A DNA stretch of 64,000 bases from Plantactinospora mayteni (GTDB taxonomy: Bacteria > Actinomycetota > Actinomycetes > Mycobacteriales > Micromonosporaceae): contig NZ_BONX01000053.1 of the NCBI RefSeq assembly GCF_016862935.1, positions 62,001-126,000 on the forward strand, read 5' to 3'. The position numbers were made by a program, and so were the translations under genes. The notes below the pieces were generated by a model. It had not been told where the DNA came from. It saw nothing but the letters and a program-made list of their open reading frames with translations, and made no database searches. This document shows positions 51,801-62,090 of the stretch, piece after piece (position 1 is the stretch's first letter; each line of letters opens with the position of its first letter).

Positions 51801-52978
51801 CAGGCATTCGCTCGTTCACCCGGGTGCAACTCGCGCTGCTCGGAAGCGGGTTCCTCGTCAACCTGATCAACTTCTCCGTGTACCCGTACCTGGCGATCCT
51901 GCTCCGCGACCGGATGGAGCTGGGCATGGACCAGGTGGGTGTCATCCTCGGGCTCGCGACGTTCGTGCAGTTCGCCGGCGGGCTGCCGGGCGCGGCCCTC
52001 GCCGAGCGACTCGGCCTCCAGCGGTGCCTGCTGGCCGCGATGCTGCTACAGACGCTCGGCTCGCTGGGCTTCCTCGCCGGCGGCGCCTGGCCGGCGCTGA
52101 CGATCGCCGCGCTGTTCCTGCGATCGGCGGCCTCGGCGGTCTACTCGCCCAGCGTTCGAGGCTATACGGTTCTCGGCGCGACCCCGGACGAGCGGCCACG
52201 GCTGGTCTCCGCGAGCTATGCCACGGGCAAGGTCGGCATCGCGCTCGGGCCGGTGGCGGGCGCGCTGTTCATCCACGACCCGGCCGCGATGTTCGCCGTC
52301 GCCACCGCGCTGCACGTGGCGATGACGATCGGGCACGCCCACCTGCCAAAGGAACAGCGGGACGACCAGCAGGTGGTCGAGCCGCTGCGCCGGGCGCTGC
52401 ACGGCACGGCGGTACTGCCGTTCGCCGTGACCGCCCTGACCCTCTACCTGCACATGCACTTCTACCAGTACCTGTCGTCGTACGCGCAGGGCCGGGTGCC
52501 GCCCGTGTTCTACGGGTCGGCGATGATGGCCTATTCGCTGATCCTGGCCGTGATCCAGCCGCTGATCTCCAAATGGGTCGAGCGGATGCGGTACCCGCAC
52601 GCGATGGCCCTCGGCTTCGGCGGCCAAGCCGTCGGCATGCTCGCGTTCATCGGTGGGAACGAGATCGCGATCGCCGTCGGAATCCTCGCCATCGGTGCGG
52701 GCAACTCGGTGCTCTTCCTCAAGAACGTCCTCGAGGCGCTCGCCCGTACGAAGAGATCTCCCACGGTCGTCTTCGGTCAGCAGCGGCTCGCAGAAGGCGC
52801 CGGCGCGTTCCTCAGCGGTATCGCGGGTGGTGGCCTCTACCACCTGTTCGAGTCCGCTGGGAACCTTCCCGGATTCTGGCTGGCCATCGCCGCCCAATGC
52901 CTGTTGCTGCCGCCGATCGTGCTCCTCGCGGACCGCATGCTCCGTCGTCCCACACTCGAACCGGCAGGTGTGTCATGA
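51797..52978 (+). CDS. MFS transporter (copy B)
   Basis: This 393-residue, twelve-helix transporter is closely related to the MFS protein at 44367-45614. GTG 51797 overlaps the methyltransferase stop and its TGA overlaps the ATG of the monooxygenase gene. The tight coupling suggests that it exports the product of these enzymes. Confidence 0.9.
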   Translation: MTGIRSFTRVQLALLGSGFLVNLINFSVYPYLAILLRDRMELGMDQVGVILGLATFVQFAGGLPGAALAERLGLQRCLLAAMLLQTLGSLGFLAGGAWPALTIAALFLRSAASAVYSPSVRGYTVLGATPDERPRLVSASYATGKVGIALGPVAGALFIHDPAAMFAVATALHVAMTIGHAHLPKEQRDDQQVVEPLRRALHGTAVLPFAVTALTLYLHMHFYQYLSSYAQGRVPPVFYGSAMMAYSLILAVIQPLISKWVERMRYPHAMALGFGGQAVGMLAFIGGNEIAIAVGILAIGAGNSVLFLKNVLEALARTKRSPTVVFGQQRLAEGAGAFLSGIAGGGLYHLFESAGNLPGFWLAIAAQCLLLPPIVLLADRMLRRPTLEPAGVS

Positions 52979-54132
52979 ACCCGGCAGAGGCGATCACCAC
53001 CGCCCACTCCATCGCCGAGCGGCTCCGCGCGGACGCCGTCGAGCGGGACCACGCCAACCGGCCACCGCAGGCCGAGATCGAGCTGCTCCGCGACAGCGGC
53101 CTGCTCGCCCTCGACCCCGACGACCACCCGAGCACACACGCCGTCACTCGAATCGTGGCGGCCACCGACGCCTCGATCGGTCACCTCCTCGGCTATCACT
53201 ACCTTCATCTGTGGCGGGCCTCGCTCTACGACAACACCGAGCTGGCGACCTCGCTGCGTCAGGAGGCCGCCACCGGTCGGGTGTTCGTGGCTGCCGTCAG
53301 CAACCAACGCGACACCATCACGGCGACCATGACCGGCGACGGGCTCACCGTGTCCGGCCGGGGCGCGTTCGCCACCGGCTGCGCGGTCGCGGACCGCCTG
53401 CTCGTGAGCGCGATCCGTGACGACCACACGGCGCGCCTGGTCGTCGTCACACCCGGTGCCGGCGGCGGAGTCTCGCACCCGCCGGACTGGGACAACCTGG
53501 GCCAGCGGCTGACGGCGAGCGGAAGCATCGCCTTCGACGACGTCCGGCTCGTCCGAGGCGACGTGCTGGGCACGTTTCCAGCCGACGAAGAGGAGTCCAG
53601 CCCTCGCCGCCTGCGCCTGTCCCTCGTGTCGCTGGCCTTCCAGGCGACGCTCACGCAGGTACTCGTCGGCATCGCAGCCGGCGCGATCGACGAGGCCGCC
53701 AGGTACACGCGCGAGAGTTCGCGCCCGTGGCCCGCGAGCGGACTGGAGCAGGCCGTCGACGACCCGTACGTCCTCGCGGGTTACGGGGAACTCGCCGCGA
53801 CCCTGGGTGCGGCCCGCCTGCTGGCCGACGACGCGACCCGCGCCCTCGCCGAGGCCGACAGCCGCGGTCTCGCCCTGACCTCGACCGAGCGCGGCCGGGC
53901 GGCGCTGACCGTCTCCGCCGCGAAAGTCGTGTCCACCCGGCTGGCGGCCGAGGCGACGAGCCGGATCTTCGAGTTCACCGGCGCACGCGCAACGACCCGC
54001 AGGGCCGGCCTCGACCGGTTCTGGCGCGACGCCCGCACGCTCACCCTGCACGATCCCGTCGTGTACAAGGCCCGGGAACTCGGCGCCTTCCTCCTCACCG
54101 GCCGGTATCCACCCTTGACCGCATACAGCTGA
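52975..54132 (+). CDS. Acyl-CoA-dehydrogenase-fold flavin monooxygenase
   Basis: This 385-residue protein has the N-terminal helical, middle beta and C-terminal helical domains of acyl-CoA dehydrogenases (DASIGHLLGYHYLHLWR; TASGSIAFDDVRLV; FEFTGARATTRRAGLDRFWR). It fits the group D flavin monooxygenases (DszC, KijD3 and relatives) better than true dehydrogenases, since it lacks the usual catalytic Glu context and ends RFWRDARTLTLHDPV. Group members hydroxylate carbon or nitrogen with reduced flavin from a separate reductase, which is not encoded nearby. It overlaps the MFS gene by 4 nt. Confidence 0.82.
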   Translation: MNPAEAITTAHSIAERLRADAVERDHANRPPQAEIELLRDSGLLALDPDDHPSTHAVTRIVAATDASIGHLLGYHYLHLWRASLYDNTELATSLRQEAATGRVFVAAVSNQRDTITATMTGDGLTVSGRGAFATGCAVADRLLVSAIRDDHTARLVVVTPGAGGGVSHPPDWDNLGQRLTASGSIAFDDVRLVRGDVLGTFPADEEESSPRRLRLSLVSLAFQATLTQVLVGIAAGAIDEAARYTRESSRPWPASGLEQAVDDPYVLAGYGELAATLGAARLLADDATRALAEADSRGLALTSTERGRAALTVSAAKVVSTRLAAEATSRIFEFTGARATTRRAGLDRFWRDARTLTLHDPVVYKARELGAFLLTGRYPPLTAYS

Positions 54133-54245
54133 CCCGGGTCTGGTCGCGGTTGGTCGGTTCGAGTGCTGAACGCTGGCGGCGTTCCACTCATCTGCCGGAG
54201 CCCGAGTCGGCGGCGGCGTCGTCCGTGCTGAGGTTTCAAACGCTG

Positions 54246-55790
54246 TCACAGCCAGGGGCCGGGGCGCCAGCCGGGTGCGGCGGACCGGGCTCCGGCGGCC
54301 GGTACGTCCTCCGGCGACGGGCCCGGACAGAACCGGTCCTGGGCTGGAAGCCGACCGCTGACCAGGAATGTGGTGGTGATGGCGTCGGTGCACGGCCCGG
54401 ACCGGATGCCGTAGATGCCGTGGCCACCGGCGTCGACGGTGATGAACGCGGCCCGGTCGCCGAGGGCTTGGCGCAGGCCGTAACCGTTGCGCCAGGATGT
54501 TGCCGGGTCGCGCAGGTTTTGCAGGATCAGCACGTTGCGCGGGCCCCGGTCGGTCACCGTGACGGGCGGCTCGACCGGTCGGTGCGGCCAGAACGCGCAC
54601 GGCCAGACGTTGGCCGGCATGCCGGCCGTCGCCGGGTGGGCGCGGCGGCTGGCGGCGGAGTTGCGCGCGTACCGGCCCGTGTCCCGCGACCAGCTCACGT
54701 CGCCGCAGACGATCGCGTACAGCACGGCGACGGCGTTGTCCACTGCCGGCTCGGCGAGCCTGGTCGGGGTGACGGTCTCGGTGCTGGGCGAGCCGGTCGG
54801 GTCGGCGAACGCCTGCCAGAACTCCGCGAGATCACCGAATGTCCGGTCGTCGTAGAGCGCGCCGCGGGTCTGTTCGCGGAAGACGTTGCCGTTGACGGTG
54901 AACCCGGGCAGCTCGACCGGCGAGCGGTCCAGCCGCTCGGCGGTTTGGTAGTAGGTGCGTTCGACCTCGCCCGGCGTGGCGCCGAGGTGGTAGACGTCGT
55001 CGCGGGCCGCGGCCCACTTGGTGAAGTCGGGCAACCGCAGCGCGACCGCCTCACCCCAACTGCGCCAGACGTCGTACCAGACCTGGGTTGGGTCGACCGC
55101 GCTGTCCAGCACGATCCGGTCGGTACGCTGCGGGAACAGCGAGACGTAGACCGCGCCCAGGTACGAGCCGTAGGAGTACCCGAGGTATGAGATCTTCGGC
55201 TCCCCGAGCGCGGCGCGGATGCGGTCCATGTCGCGCGCGGTGTTGGCGGTGGTGATGTGCGGAAGCAGGTCGCCGACGGTTGCGGCGCAGCTCTGCGCGG
55301 TGGCTCGGGCGTAGGCGATGTTCCGGTCGATCGTGCCGTCCGGTGCCGGGTACGGCAGGGGCAGGTCGATCGGTGTGGTCTCCGGAATGCCGCAACTGAT
55401 CGGCGTGCTGCGGCCGACGCCCCGCGGGTCGAACCCGATCAGGTCGTAGCGGTCGAGAACGTCGGTGGGCAGGGTAGCGGCCAGGTACAGCGGCAGAGCC
55501 AGGCCGCTGCCACCCGGACCGCCCGGGTTGAGCAGCATGATCCCCCGACGCTTACCGGGGTCGGCCGCCTTGAGCCGGGAGACGGCGATGGTGATCGTCT
55601 TGCCTTGCGGGGCCCGGTAGTCGCGCGGCACGGCCAGGTCGGCGCACTCCAGGCGGGAGTCGGGGATGTCGGCGCACGCCCCCCAGGGCAGGCCGGGCCC
55701 AGATTGTCCGGGGTGGGCCTGTCCGGCGGCGGCAGGCGCGAGCGCCATGAGGACGGCGACGACGACGGTCGGTGCGAGTACCCGTTTCAT
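54246..55790 (-). CDS. Secreted alpha/beta hydrolase (tripeptidyl aminopeptidase type)
   Basis: This 514-residue protein has a signal peptide (to about residue 25) and starts the mature chain with LPWGACADIP. Motifs are LLNPGGPGGSG (oxyanion hole), GYSYGSYLG (nucleophile Ser), LRDPATSW (Asp) and GGHGIYG (His), as in Streptomyces Tap/SlpD proteases. ATG 55790 follows GGAGG at 8 nt. It would cleave peptides outside the cell. It converges on the monooxygenase gene. Confidence 0.9.
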   Translation of the reverse strand: MKRVLAPTVVVAVLMALAPAAAGQAHPGQSGPGLPWGACADIPDSRLECADLAVPRDYRAPQGKTITIAVSRLKAADPGKRRGIMLLNPGGPGGSGLALPLYLAATLPTDVLDRYDLIGFDPRGVGRSTPISCGIPETTPIDLPLPYPAPDGTIDRNIAYARATAQSCAATVGDLLPHITTANTARDMDRIRAALGEPKISYLGYSYGSYLGAVYVSLFPQRTDRIVLDSAVDPTQVWYDVWRSWGEAVALRLPDFTKWAAARDDVYHLGATPGEVERTYYQTAERLDRSPVELPGFTVNGNVFREQTRGALYDDRTFGDLAEFWQAFADPTGSPSTETVTPTRLAEPAVDNAVAVLYAIVCGDVSWSRDTGRYARNSAASRRAHPATAGMPANVWPCAFWPHRPVEPPVTVTDRGPRNVLILQNLRDPATSWRNGYGLRQALGDRAAFITVDAGGHGIYGIRSGPCTDAITTTFLVSGRLPAQDRFCPGPSPEDVPAAGARSAAPGWRPGPWL

Positions 55791-55912
55791 CGGAATACCT
55801 CCATCGGTCGATGGTCTCGCATCCCCGCCACCGAGAGGGTCCCGCACGGCGTGCGGGACCCTCCGGACGGTGCTGACGCCGACCGCGGACGCCGCGGAGC
55901 GTCATGCCGCCG

Positions 55913-56036
55913 TCACCTCACCGGGTACGTGATGTTCGGCCGGGGCGGCGTGCTCATTCCGGCGCCGAGGAAGTAGTCGACGTGATGCGACTGCATGTAG
56001 CCCTCGGCGCCGTCCTCGCCGGCCACCTGGAGCGCA
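55913..56036 (-). pseudogene. C-terminal fragment cut off by the IS element
   Basis: From the left end of the IS a frame reads 40 residues, including YMQSHHVDYFLGAGMSTPPR, to TGA 55915-55913. The rest of the gene is not found on the other side of the IS, where only 29 nt precede the next gene. I do not recognise the family. Confidence 0.5.
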
Positions 56037-56957
56037 TCTGACGGATCTTCTCGGTCGTTGTGCTGGGCGTGGCTGGTGATCTGACTGATGACGAGTGGGC
56101 TCGGCTGGAGCCGTTGCTGCCTTCCATGGCACCTCAGCGGGGTGGCCGATGGCGCGATCACCGTCAGGTGCTCAACGGGATCCTGTGGCGGATCGACAAC
56201 GGCGCGAAGTGGCACCAGGTCCCGGACCGGTCGGCCCCTACAAGACCTGCTACCACCGGTTCGCGCAGTGGGAAGCCGACGGCACCTGGGACCGAATCCT
56301 GCAACACCTGCAGGCCGAGGCCGACGCCGCTGGTGACCTGGACTGGCGCGGGCAGATCGATTCCACCATCGTTCGTGCCCACCAACACGCCGCTGGCGCT
56401 CGCAAAGGGGGCTCACCGCGCAGGACTCCCGCACGGTCCAGGGCCTCGGCAGGTCACGAGGCGGGCTGACCACCAAGGTGCACCTGCTGGCCGAAGGCCG
56501 GGGCCGAGCCCTGGTCAAGCGGGTCACGCCCGGCCAGGCGGCCGACACCAAAGAGCTGGTGGCGCTGGTCGACGCGGTCGCGGTGCCCAGACCCGGCCGG
56601 GTGGGACGACACCGCAAGAGACTGGATCACCTCACCGCCGACAAAGCGTACGGTTCCAAGGCCAACCGGCGGTCGCTACGCGCCAGGGGTATCCCGCACA
56701 CGATCCCGGAGCGGAAGGATGTGCGAGCCAGCCGCGCCCGTAAGGGTTCCCGAGGCGGCCGGCCTCCGAACTTCAACGCGGAACGATACAAGGACCGAAA
56801 CCAGGTCGAGCGTGCCTTCAACCGACTCAAGCAGTTCCGGGCGGTCGCGACCCGCTACGACAAGTTGAAAAGCCGTTACGAGGTAACGGTCACCATCGCC
56901 TCGATCCTCGTCTGGCTCCGAGCGAAACGCGACCGCAAGTCACCATGATCCGTCAGA
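56037..56957. mobile_element. Degenerate IS5-family (IS427-like) element
   Basis: TCTGACGGATC at 56037-56047 and its reverse complement at 56947-56957 form the terminal inverted repeats of a 921-bp element around one transposase gene. No clear target duplication was found. The transposase frame is broken, so the copy is probably inactive. Confidence 0.75.
56060..56948 (+). pseudogene. IS5-family DDE transposase, frameshifted
   Basis: The protein is spread over three frames. The first reads GDLTDDEWARLEPLLP to QVPDR (up to about 56230). A missing base at 56231-56232 shifts to the second, GPYKTCYHRFAQWEADGTWD and IDSTIVRAHQHAAGARKG. At the run AAAGGGGG (56404-56411) it passes to the third, RGLTAQDSRTV to the end. 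The three catalytic acids lie in IDSTIV, TADKAYGS and VERAFNRLK. The second change may be the programmed frameshift usual for IS427-like elements; the first looks like damage. Confidence 0.85.
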
Positions 56958-56985
56958 CGCGCTCTAGACCGAATGGCGTAGTCGG

Positions 56986-57975
56986 TCAGCCGGCGTCGAG
57001 GAGTTGGGTAGCGACGGCGTGGTCGGTGATGAGCACGTTGGCGCGTTTTCCGAGCAGTGCGCCGCGGATGGCGGCGGTCTTTTCTGGTCCGCCGGCCACA
57101 GCGATCCGTCTCGGGATGGCCTGGAGTTCCTCCGGGCTGATGCCGAGGATCCGGTCGTCGAGTGGGGTGCGTACGGCTTGCCCGTTGACGTCGAAGAAGC
57201 GGAGGCAGACGTCGCCGATCGCGCCACCGGCTCGGAGCGCCTCCCGGTCGGGGTCGGCGATCGCGTTGCCGCTCTCCCGGAGTAGCGGCGAGGGGTCGAG
57301 GCTGCCGATCCCGACGAGCGCCATGGTCAGTTTCGGCCAGGTCCGGATGACCTCGGCCACGGTGTGGTCCTGGAGCAGGGTGTCGCGGGCGGCCTCGGTG
57401 CCGAGCATGGCGGGTGCGGGCATGAAGAGCGGTTCGGCTCCGGTCATCGCGGCGAACCCGCTGATGAGGCGGTTGGCGCGGACCTGCACACGGGGGTTGC
57501 CGACCCCGCCGACGATCTGGACGACCTGGTCGACGACGCGGGTGCGGGCCGGCCGCATCCGTTCGACGGCGGCGAGGAGGCTGGCGCTCCACGAGGAGAT
57601 GCCGACGTTGTCGCCGCCGGTGAGGGTCGTCTCCAGGTAGTCGGCTGCCGCGGCGCCGAGGGCCGGAAGCAGGTCGTCGGTGCCGGACGCCTCGACCACG
57701 ACCGCTTCGCGCAGCCCGTACCTTCTTTCGAGCGCTTCCTCAAGATCGGTGTGCACGCCGACGGGCAGGGACACGATGGTGCGGACGATGCCGATGTCAG
57801 TGGCGCGTTTGAGCAGGCGGGACACGCGGGCCTGGGAAATGTGCAGTTCGTCGGCGATGGTGGTCTGCCGCATGTTGCGCTCGTGGTACATGCGGGCGAC
57901 CTTGGCCACGAGGCGGATCTGGTCGTCGGTGTACGCCGACCGTCGCGTCGCGCCGATGCTGCTGTCGTCGACCAC
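56986..57975 (-). CDS. SorC/DeoR-family sugar-responsive regulator
   Basis: This 329-residue regulator has a helix-turn-helix near residues 25-55 (TTIADELHISQARVSRLLKR) and a SorC sugar-phosphate-binding domain (GISSWSASLLAAVERM; GALLGKRANVLITDHAVA). It is the last gene of the sugar locus, 119 nt after the transketolase genes on the same strand. It probably controls that locus in response to a phosphorylated sugar. GTG 57975 has GGAGG at 11 nt. Confidence 0.88.
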   Translation of the reverse strand: MVDDSSIGATRRSAYTDDQIRLVAKVARMYHERNMRQTTIADELHISQARVSRLLKRATDIGIVRTIVSLPVGVHTDLEEALERRYGLREAVVVEASGTDDLLPALGAAAADYLETTLTGGDNVGISSWSASLLAAVERMRPARTRVVDQVVQIVGGVGNPRVQVRANRLISGFAAMTGAEPLFMPAPAMLGTEAARDTLLQDHTVAEVIRTWPKLTMALVGIGSLDPSPLLRESGNAIADPDREALRAGGAIGDVCLRFFDVNGQAVRTPLDDRILGISPEELQAIPRRIAVAGGPEKTAAIRGALLGKRANVLITDHAVATQLLDAG

Positions 57976-58094
57976 TGCCTGGTCACGCCTCCGCGTAGTT
58001 CTTCGTGGTTGGCTAAGTATTCCTACTCCCGATGGTAGCGCCAGCGCGCGGCGCGCGGGTTGGTACTGTCTCCGCCCCGCGCGCCGTGGCGACC

Positions 58095-59048
58095 TCAGCG
58101 ACCCAGCGCCAAGCGCGCGGCGTCGACGATGCCGCCGGGGGAGATGCGGAAGTGCTCCAGCAGCCACCGGGCCGAGCCGGTCGGCGCGAAGACGTCGGGT
58201 ACGCCGACGAAGCGGACCGGGACGGGGTGGTGCTGCACGACGGTCTCGGCGACCGCTCCGCCGAGCCCGCCGGTGGTGAGTGCCTCCTCGACGGTGACGA
58301 TGGCGCCGGTCTCGCGGGCGGCGGCGACCACGGCGTCGACGTCGAGGGGCTTGACCGTGGGCATGGACAGCACGCGGGCTTGGATGCCGAGGTCGGCGAG
58401 GTCGTGAGCGGCGTCCAGCGCGGGGGCCACCACGGTGCCGTTGGCGATGATGGTGACGTCGGTGCCGTCGCGGAGCAGGGCCGCCCGGCCGGCCTCGAAG
58501 CGGTACCCGGTGGGGTTGACCTCGGGTACGCCCATCCGGCTGACCCGCACGAAGACCGGCCCCGGATGGCTGGCCGCCCATCGGATGGCTTGCGCGGTCT
58601 CGTCGGGATCGCTGGGCACGATCACGGTGAGGTTCGGGATGGCCCGCAGCCAGGCCAGGTCTTCGATGGAGTGGTGGGTGGGTCCCAGTTCGCCGTATGC
58701 CATGCCGGGGCTCATGCCGCACAGCTTGAGATTGTGGTTGGAGTAGGCGGCGTCGACCTTGATCTGCTCCAGCGCACGGGCAGTCAGGAAGCAGGAGGCG
58801 GCCGACACGAACGGGATCTTCCCGCCGTTGGCGAGCCCGGCGGCGACGCCGACCATGTCCTGTTCGGCGATGCCGACGTTGATCAGCCGGTCGGGGAAGC
58901 GGTTCCTGAACTCGCCGAGCTTGCTGGAGCCGACGGAGTCGTTGACGACCGCGACCACCCGTGGGTCGGCCTGGGCCAGCTCGATCAGCGTCGCGGCGTA
59001 CGCGTCGCGGCAGTCGTGCAGGACCTGGTCGGTGGTGCCGGTGCTCAC
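58095..59048 (-). CDS. Transketolase, C-terminal subunit
   Basis: This 317-residue protein carries the pyrimidine-binding and C-terminal domains of a split transketolase (NVGIAEQDMVGVAAGLANGG with the catalytic Glu; GPTHHSIEDLAWLRAIPNL). It is encoded right after the N-terminal subunit with a 4-nt overlap. The pair would transfer a two-carbon unit from a ketose or ketose phosphate of the catabolised sugar. Confidence 0.9.
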   Translation of the reverse strand: MSTGTTDQVLHDCRDAYAATLIELAQADPRVVAVVNDSVGSSKLGEFRNRFPDRLINVGIAEQDMVGVAAGLANGGKIPFVSAASCFLTARALEQIKVDAAYSNHNLKLCGMSPGMAYGELGPTHHSIEDLAWLRAIPNLTVIVPSDPDETAQAIRWAASHPGPVFVRVSRMGVPEVNPTGYRFEAGRAALLRDGTDVTIIANGTVVAPALDAAHDLADLGIQARVLSMPTVKPLDVDAVVAAARETGAIVTVEEALTTGGLGGAVAETVVQHHPVPVRFVGVPDVFAPTGSARWLLEHFRISPGGIVDAARLALGR

Positions 59049-59992
59049 GGGGTCTCCAACTCGGCGAGGGCTGCGGCCACCTGGTCGGCGTCGGGCACCT
59101 TGTGGTGCCAGGCGACGTTGTCGCTCATGAAGGAGACGGGGTGGCCTTTGACGGTGTGCGCGATGACGAAGGTGGGCTTGCCGGCGACCGGCGTACGGGT
59201 GAGGACGTCGAGCAGCGCGCCGTGGTCGTGCCCGTCGACCTCCAGCGTGTGCCAGCCGAACGCGCGCGTCTTCTCGGCCAGGGATTCCAGGTCGTTGGTC
59301 TCGGCGACCCGGGCGCCCTGTTGCAGCCGGTTGCGGTCGACGATGGCGGTGAGGTGTTCCAACCGGTGGTGGGCGCCGGCCATCAACGCCTCCCAGTTGG
59401 AGCCTTCCTGCAACTCACCATCGCCGAGGACGACGAACGTACGCCGACGCGACCCGTCGAGCTTGCCCGCCAGGGCGGTACCCACCGCGATCGGCAGGCC
59501 GTGCCCGAGCGGGCCGGTGTTGGCTTCCACCCCAGGCACCTTCTTGCGATCGGGATGCCCGTTGAGCTTGGACAGCGGCTGCATGAACGTGTCGAGTGCG
59601 GCGGGGTCGAGCAGCCCGGCGGCGGCCAGCGTCGCGTAGAGGGCACCGGCCGCGTGGCCCTTGGACAGGATGAGCCGGTCGCGCTCGGGGTCGTCGAGCC
59701 GATCGGCGGAGATGTCCAGGACGTGCAGGTAGAGCGTGGCGAGCACGTCGATGACGGAGAACTCGCCGCCGACGTGGCCGAGTCCGGCCGAGTGGATCAT
59801 GGCGATGTCGCGGCGCCGAATCAGTCGCGCGCCGTCGCGGATGTGCGCGACGATCGCCTCCCTGCCGGCCTCCACATCGATACGGCCGAGGACCGGCAGG
59901 GACGTGCCTGCGGCGTCGGCGACGGCCGTGGAGGTGGCCGTGGACGTGGCCGTGGAGGTGGTGCCGGGCGCGGCGATCGGCCCGGCGCTCAC
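59045..59992 (-). CDS. Transketolase, N-terminal subunit
   Basis: This 315-residue thiamine-diphosphate-binding half has [29 protein letters not shown] and the [15 protein letters not shown] cofactor motif (GDG-x25-N type). The first 30 residues are a low-complexity Thr/Ala/Ser stretch ([12 protein letters not shown]) of doubtful importance. GTG 59992 overlaps the stop of the isomerase gene. Confidence 0.9.
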   Translation of the reverse strand: MSAGPIAAPGTTSTATSTATSTAVADAAGTSLPVLGRIDVEAGREAIVAHIRDGARLIRRRDIAMIHSAGLGHVGGEFSVIDVLATLYLHVLDISADRLDDPERDRLILSKGHAAGALYATLAAAGLLDPAALDTFMQPLSKLNGHPDRKKVPGVEANTGPLGHGLPIAVGTALAGKLDGSRRRTFVVLGDGELQEGSNWEALMAGAHHRLEHLTAIVDRNRLQQGARVAETNDLESLAEKTRAFGWHTLEVDGHDHGALLDVLTRTPVAGKPTFVIAHTVKGHPVSFMSDNVAWHHKVPDADQVAAALAELETP

Positions 59993-60981
59993 CTGTCCAC
60001 CGCCATCGAACTCAGCAGGGCGTCCTGCACCAGCCGCTGCGCGCCCAGCGCGTCCTGGCGGTGTTGCGCCTCGCGCAGGGCGGGGATGTCGAGCAGGTCC
60101 AGGCCCCGGTGGACGGCCTTGAGGAACCGGATGGAGAGTCGGGCCGCCTCGACGCTGTCCTCCCGGAAGGGGAACTGGTCGAGCTGCCAGACGCCTTCCC
60201 AGTCGTTGATCCGCAGGGTGTAGAAGAACTCGAAGATCTCGGTGAGGTGGACCGTGCCGACGACCAGGTCGTCGTCCCAGCCGCGCAGGTTGTCGTTGAC
60301 GTCCATGCCGAAGAGCCGGCCGTGGTCGATGAGCAACTGCGCGGCGTCGGCCGGCGATTCGCCGCCGTAGAGGGAGTGGCCGAAGTCGAGCAGGACGCCG
60401 ACGTTGTCCAGCCCGATCTGCTGCACGCCGAGCAGCGAGCGCGCGGCGGAGTCCCAGGTCATGTGTACCCGCGGCTCGCGCGGCTTGTACTCGATGGCGA
60501 ACCGCAGGTCGGGATGGGCGCCGGCGAGCTCGCGCATGCCGTTGACGGCGAGCGCCCACAGTTCCCGGTGGTTGACCTGGAACGGATAGTCCCAGCCGTC
60601 CTGACCGGGCCAGATCTTGACGTAGTCGGCGCCGAGCTCGCGGACCACACCGGCGGCCTCGTGCATCAGGTCGAGGGCGGCGGCGCGGACGGCCGGATCG
60701 GGATTGGTGAACGCGCCCCGTCGGAACCGGCGCAGGTAGATCTCCGGGGTGATGCCGATCGCGGCGAGGCCGGCGGCGGCGAGCGCGTCCTTGACCTCGG
60801 ACAGGCCCACACCGGGGGTGAAGGGGTAGTTGAGGTCGACCACGGAGAGTTCTCCGACCTCGCCGGCGCGGGCGATCGCGTCCAGGGTCGTGATGGCGGG
60901 TCCGTAGCCGTCGACGGCGTACCGGTCGACGTAGCTGGCGAAGTGCCACAGTCCGGCACCGAACTTCGGCTCACTAGGCAT
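59989..60981 (-). CDS. Sugar isomerase/epimerase (TIM barrel, xylose isomerase-like)
   Basis: This 330-residue protein of the AP-endonuclease-2/xylose-isomerase-like family has [16 protein letters not shown] at the start, [11 protein letters not shown] (metal Glu), [11 protein letters not shown] (His/Asp) and [14 protein letters not shown] (metal Asp). It is similar to rhamnose/xylose-type isomerases. It should turn an aldose into the ketose that feeds the transketolase. ATG 60981 has GGAG at 10 nt. It overlaps the transketolase gene by 4 nt. Confidence 0.87.
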   Translation of the reverse strand: MPSEPKFGAGLWHFASYVDRYAVDGYGPAITTLDAIARAGEVGELSVVDLNYPFTPGVGLSEVKDALAAAGLAAIGITPEIYLRRFRRGAFTNPDPAVRAAALDLMHEAAGVVRELGADYVKIWPGQDGWDYPFQVNHRELWALAVNGMRELAGAHPDLRFAIEYKPREPRVHMTWDSAARSLLGVQQIGLDNVGVLLDFGHSLYGGESPADAAQLLIDHGRLFGMDVNDNLRGWDDDLVVGTVHLTEIFEFFYTLRINDWEGVWQLDQFPFREDSVEAARLSIRFLKAVHRGLDLLDIPALREAQHRQDALGAQRLVQDALLSSMAVDR

Positions 60982-60985
60982 ATTT

Positions 60986-61009
60986 ATTCAACTCCGAAAT
61001 GTGATTCAA
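60986..61009 (-). promoter_or_regulatory. Direct TTGAAT repeats before the isomerase gene
   Basis: On the minus strand TTGAAT occurs at 61009-61004 and 60991-60986, 18 nt apart, in an AT-rich patch that stands out in this GC-rich DNA. They lie next to the isomerase start and after a terminator. A binding site for the SorC-type regulator is possible. Confidence 0.3.
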
Positions 61010-61031
61010 TTCGAGCGTACCAGAACCCGGT

Positions 61032-61060
61032 GGGGGCGCAAGATTGTGTCCGGCGCCCCC
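61032..61060 (-). terminator. Hairpin between binding-protein and isomerase genes
   Basis: GGGGGCGC (61032-61039) and GCGCCCCC (61053-61060) form a perfect 8-bp stem with a 13-nt loop, 16 nt after the stop of the sugar-binding protein gene. It would end or reduce transcription from the transporter genes before the catabolic genes. Confidence 0.6.
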
Positions 61061-61075
61061 GCTCGGGTACGGCGG

Positions 61076-62083
<1,008 letters not shown>

Positions 62084-62090
62084 TTACTCC

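Noticed and set aside
59890-59992. Thr/Ala/Ser repeat at the start of the transketolase N-terminal subunit as a targeting signal
   Set aside because: It lacks a hydrophobic core and is explained by a short tandem DNA repeat; the conserved enzyme starts after it.
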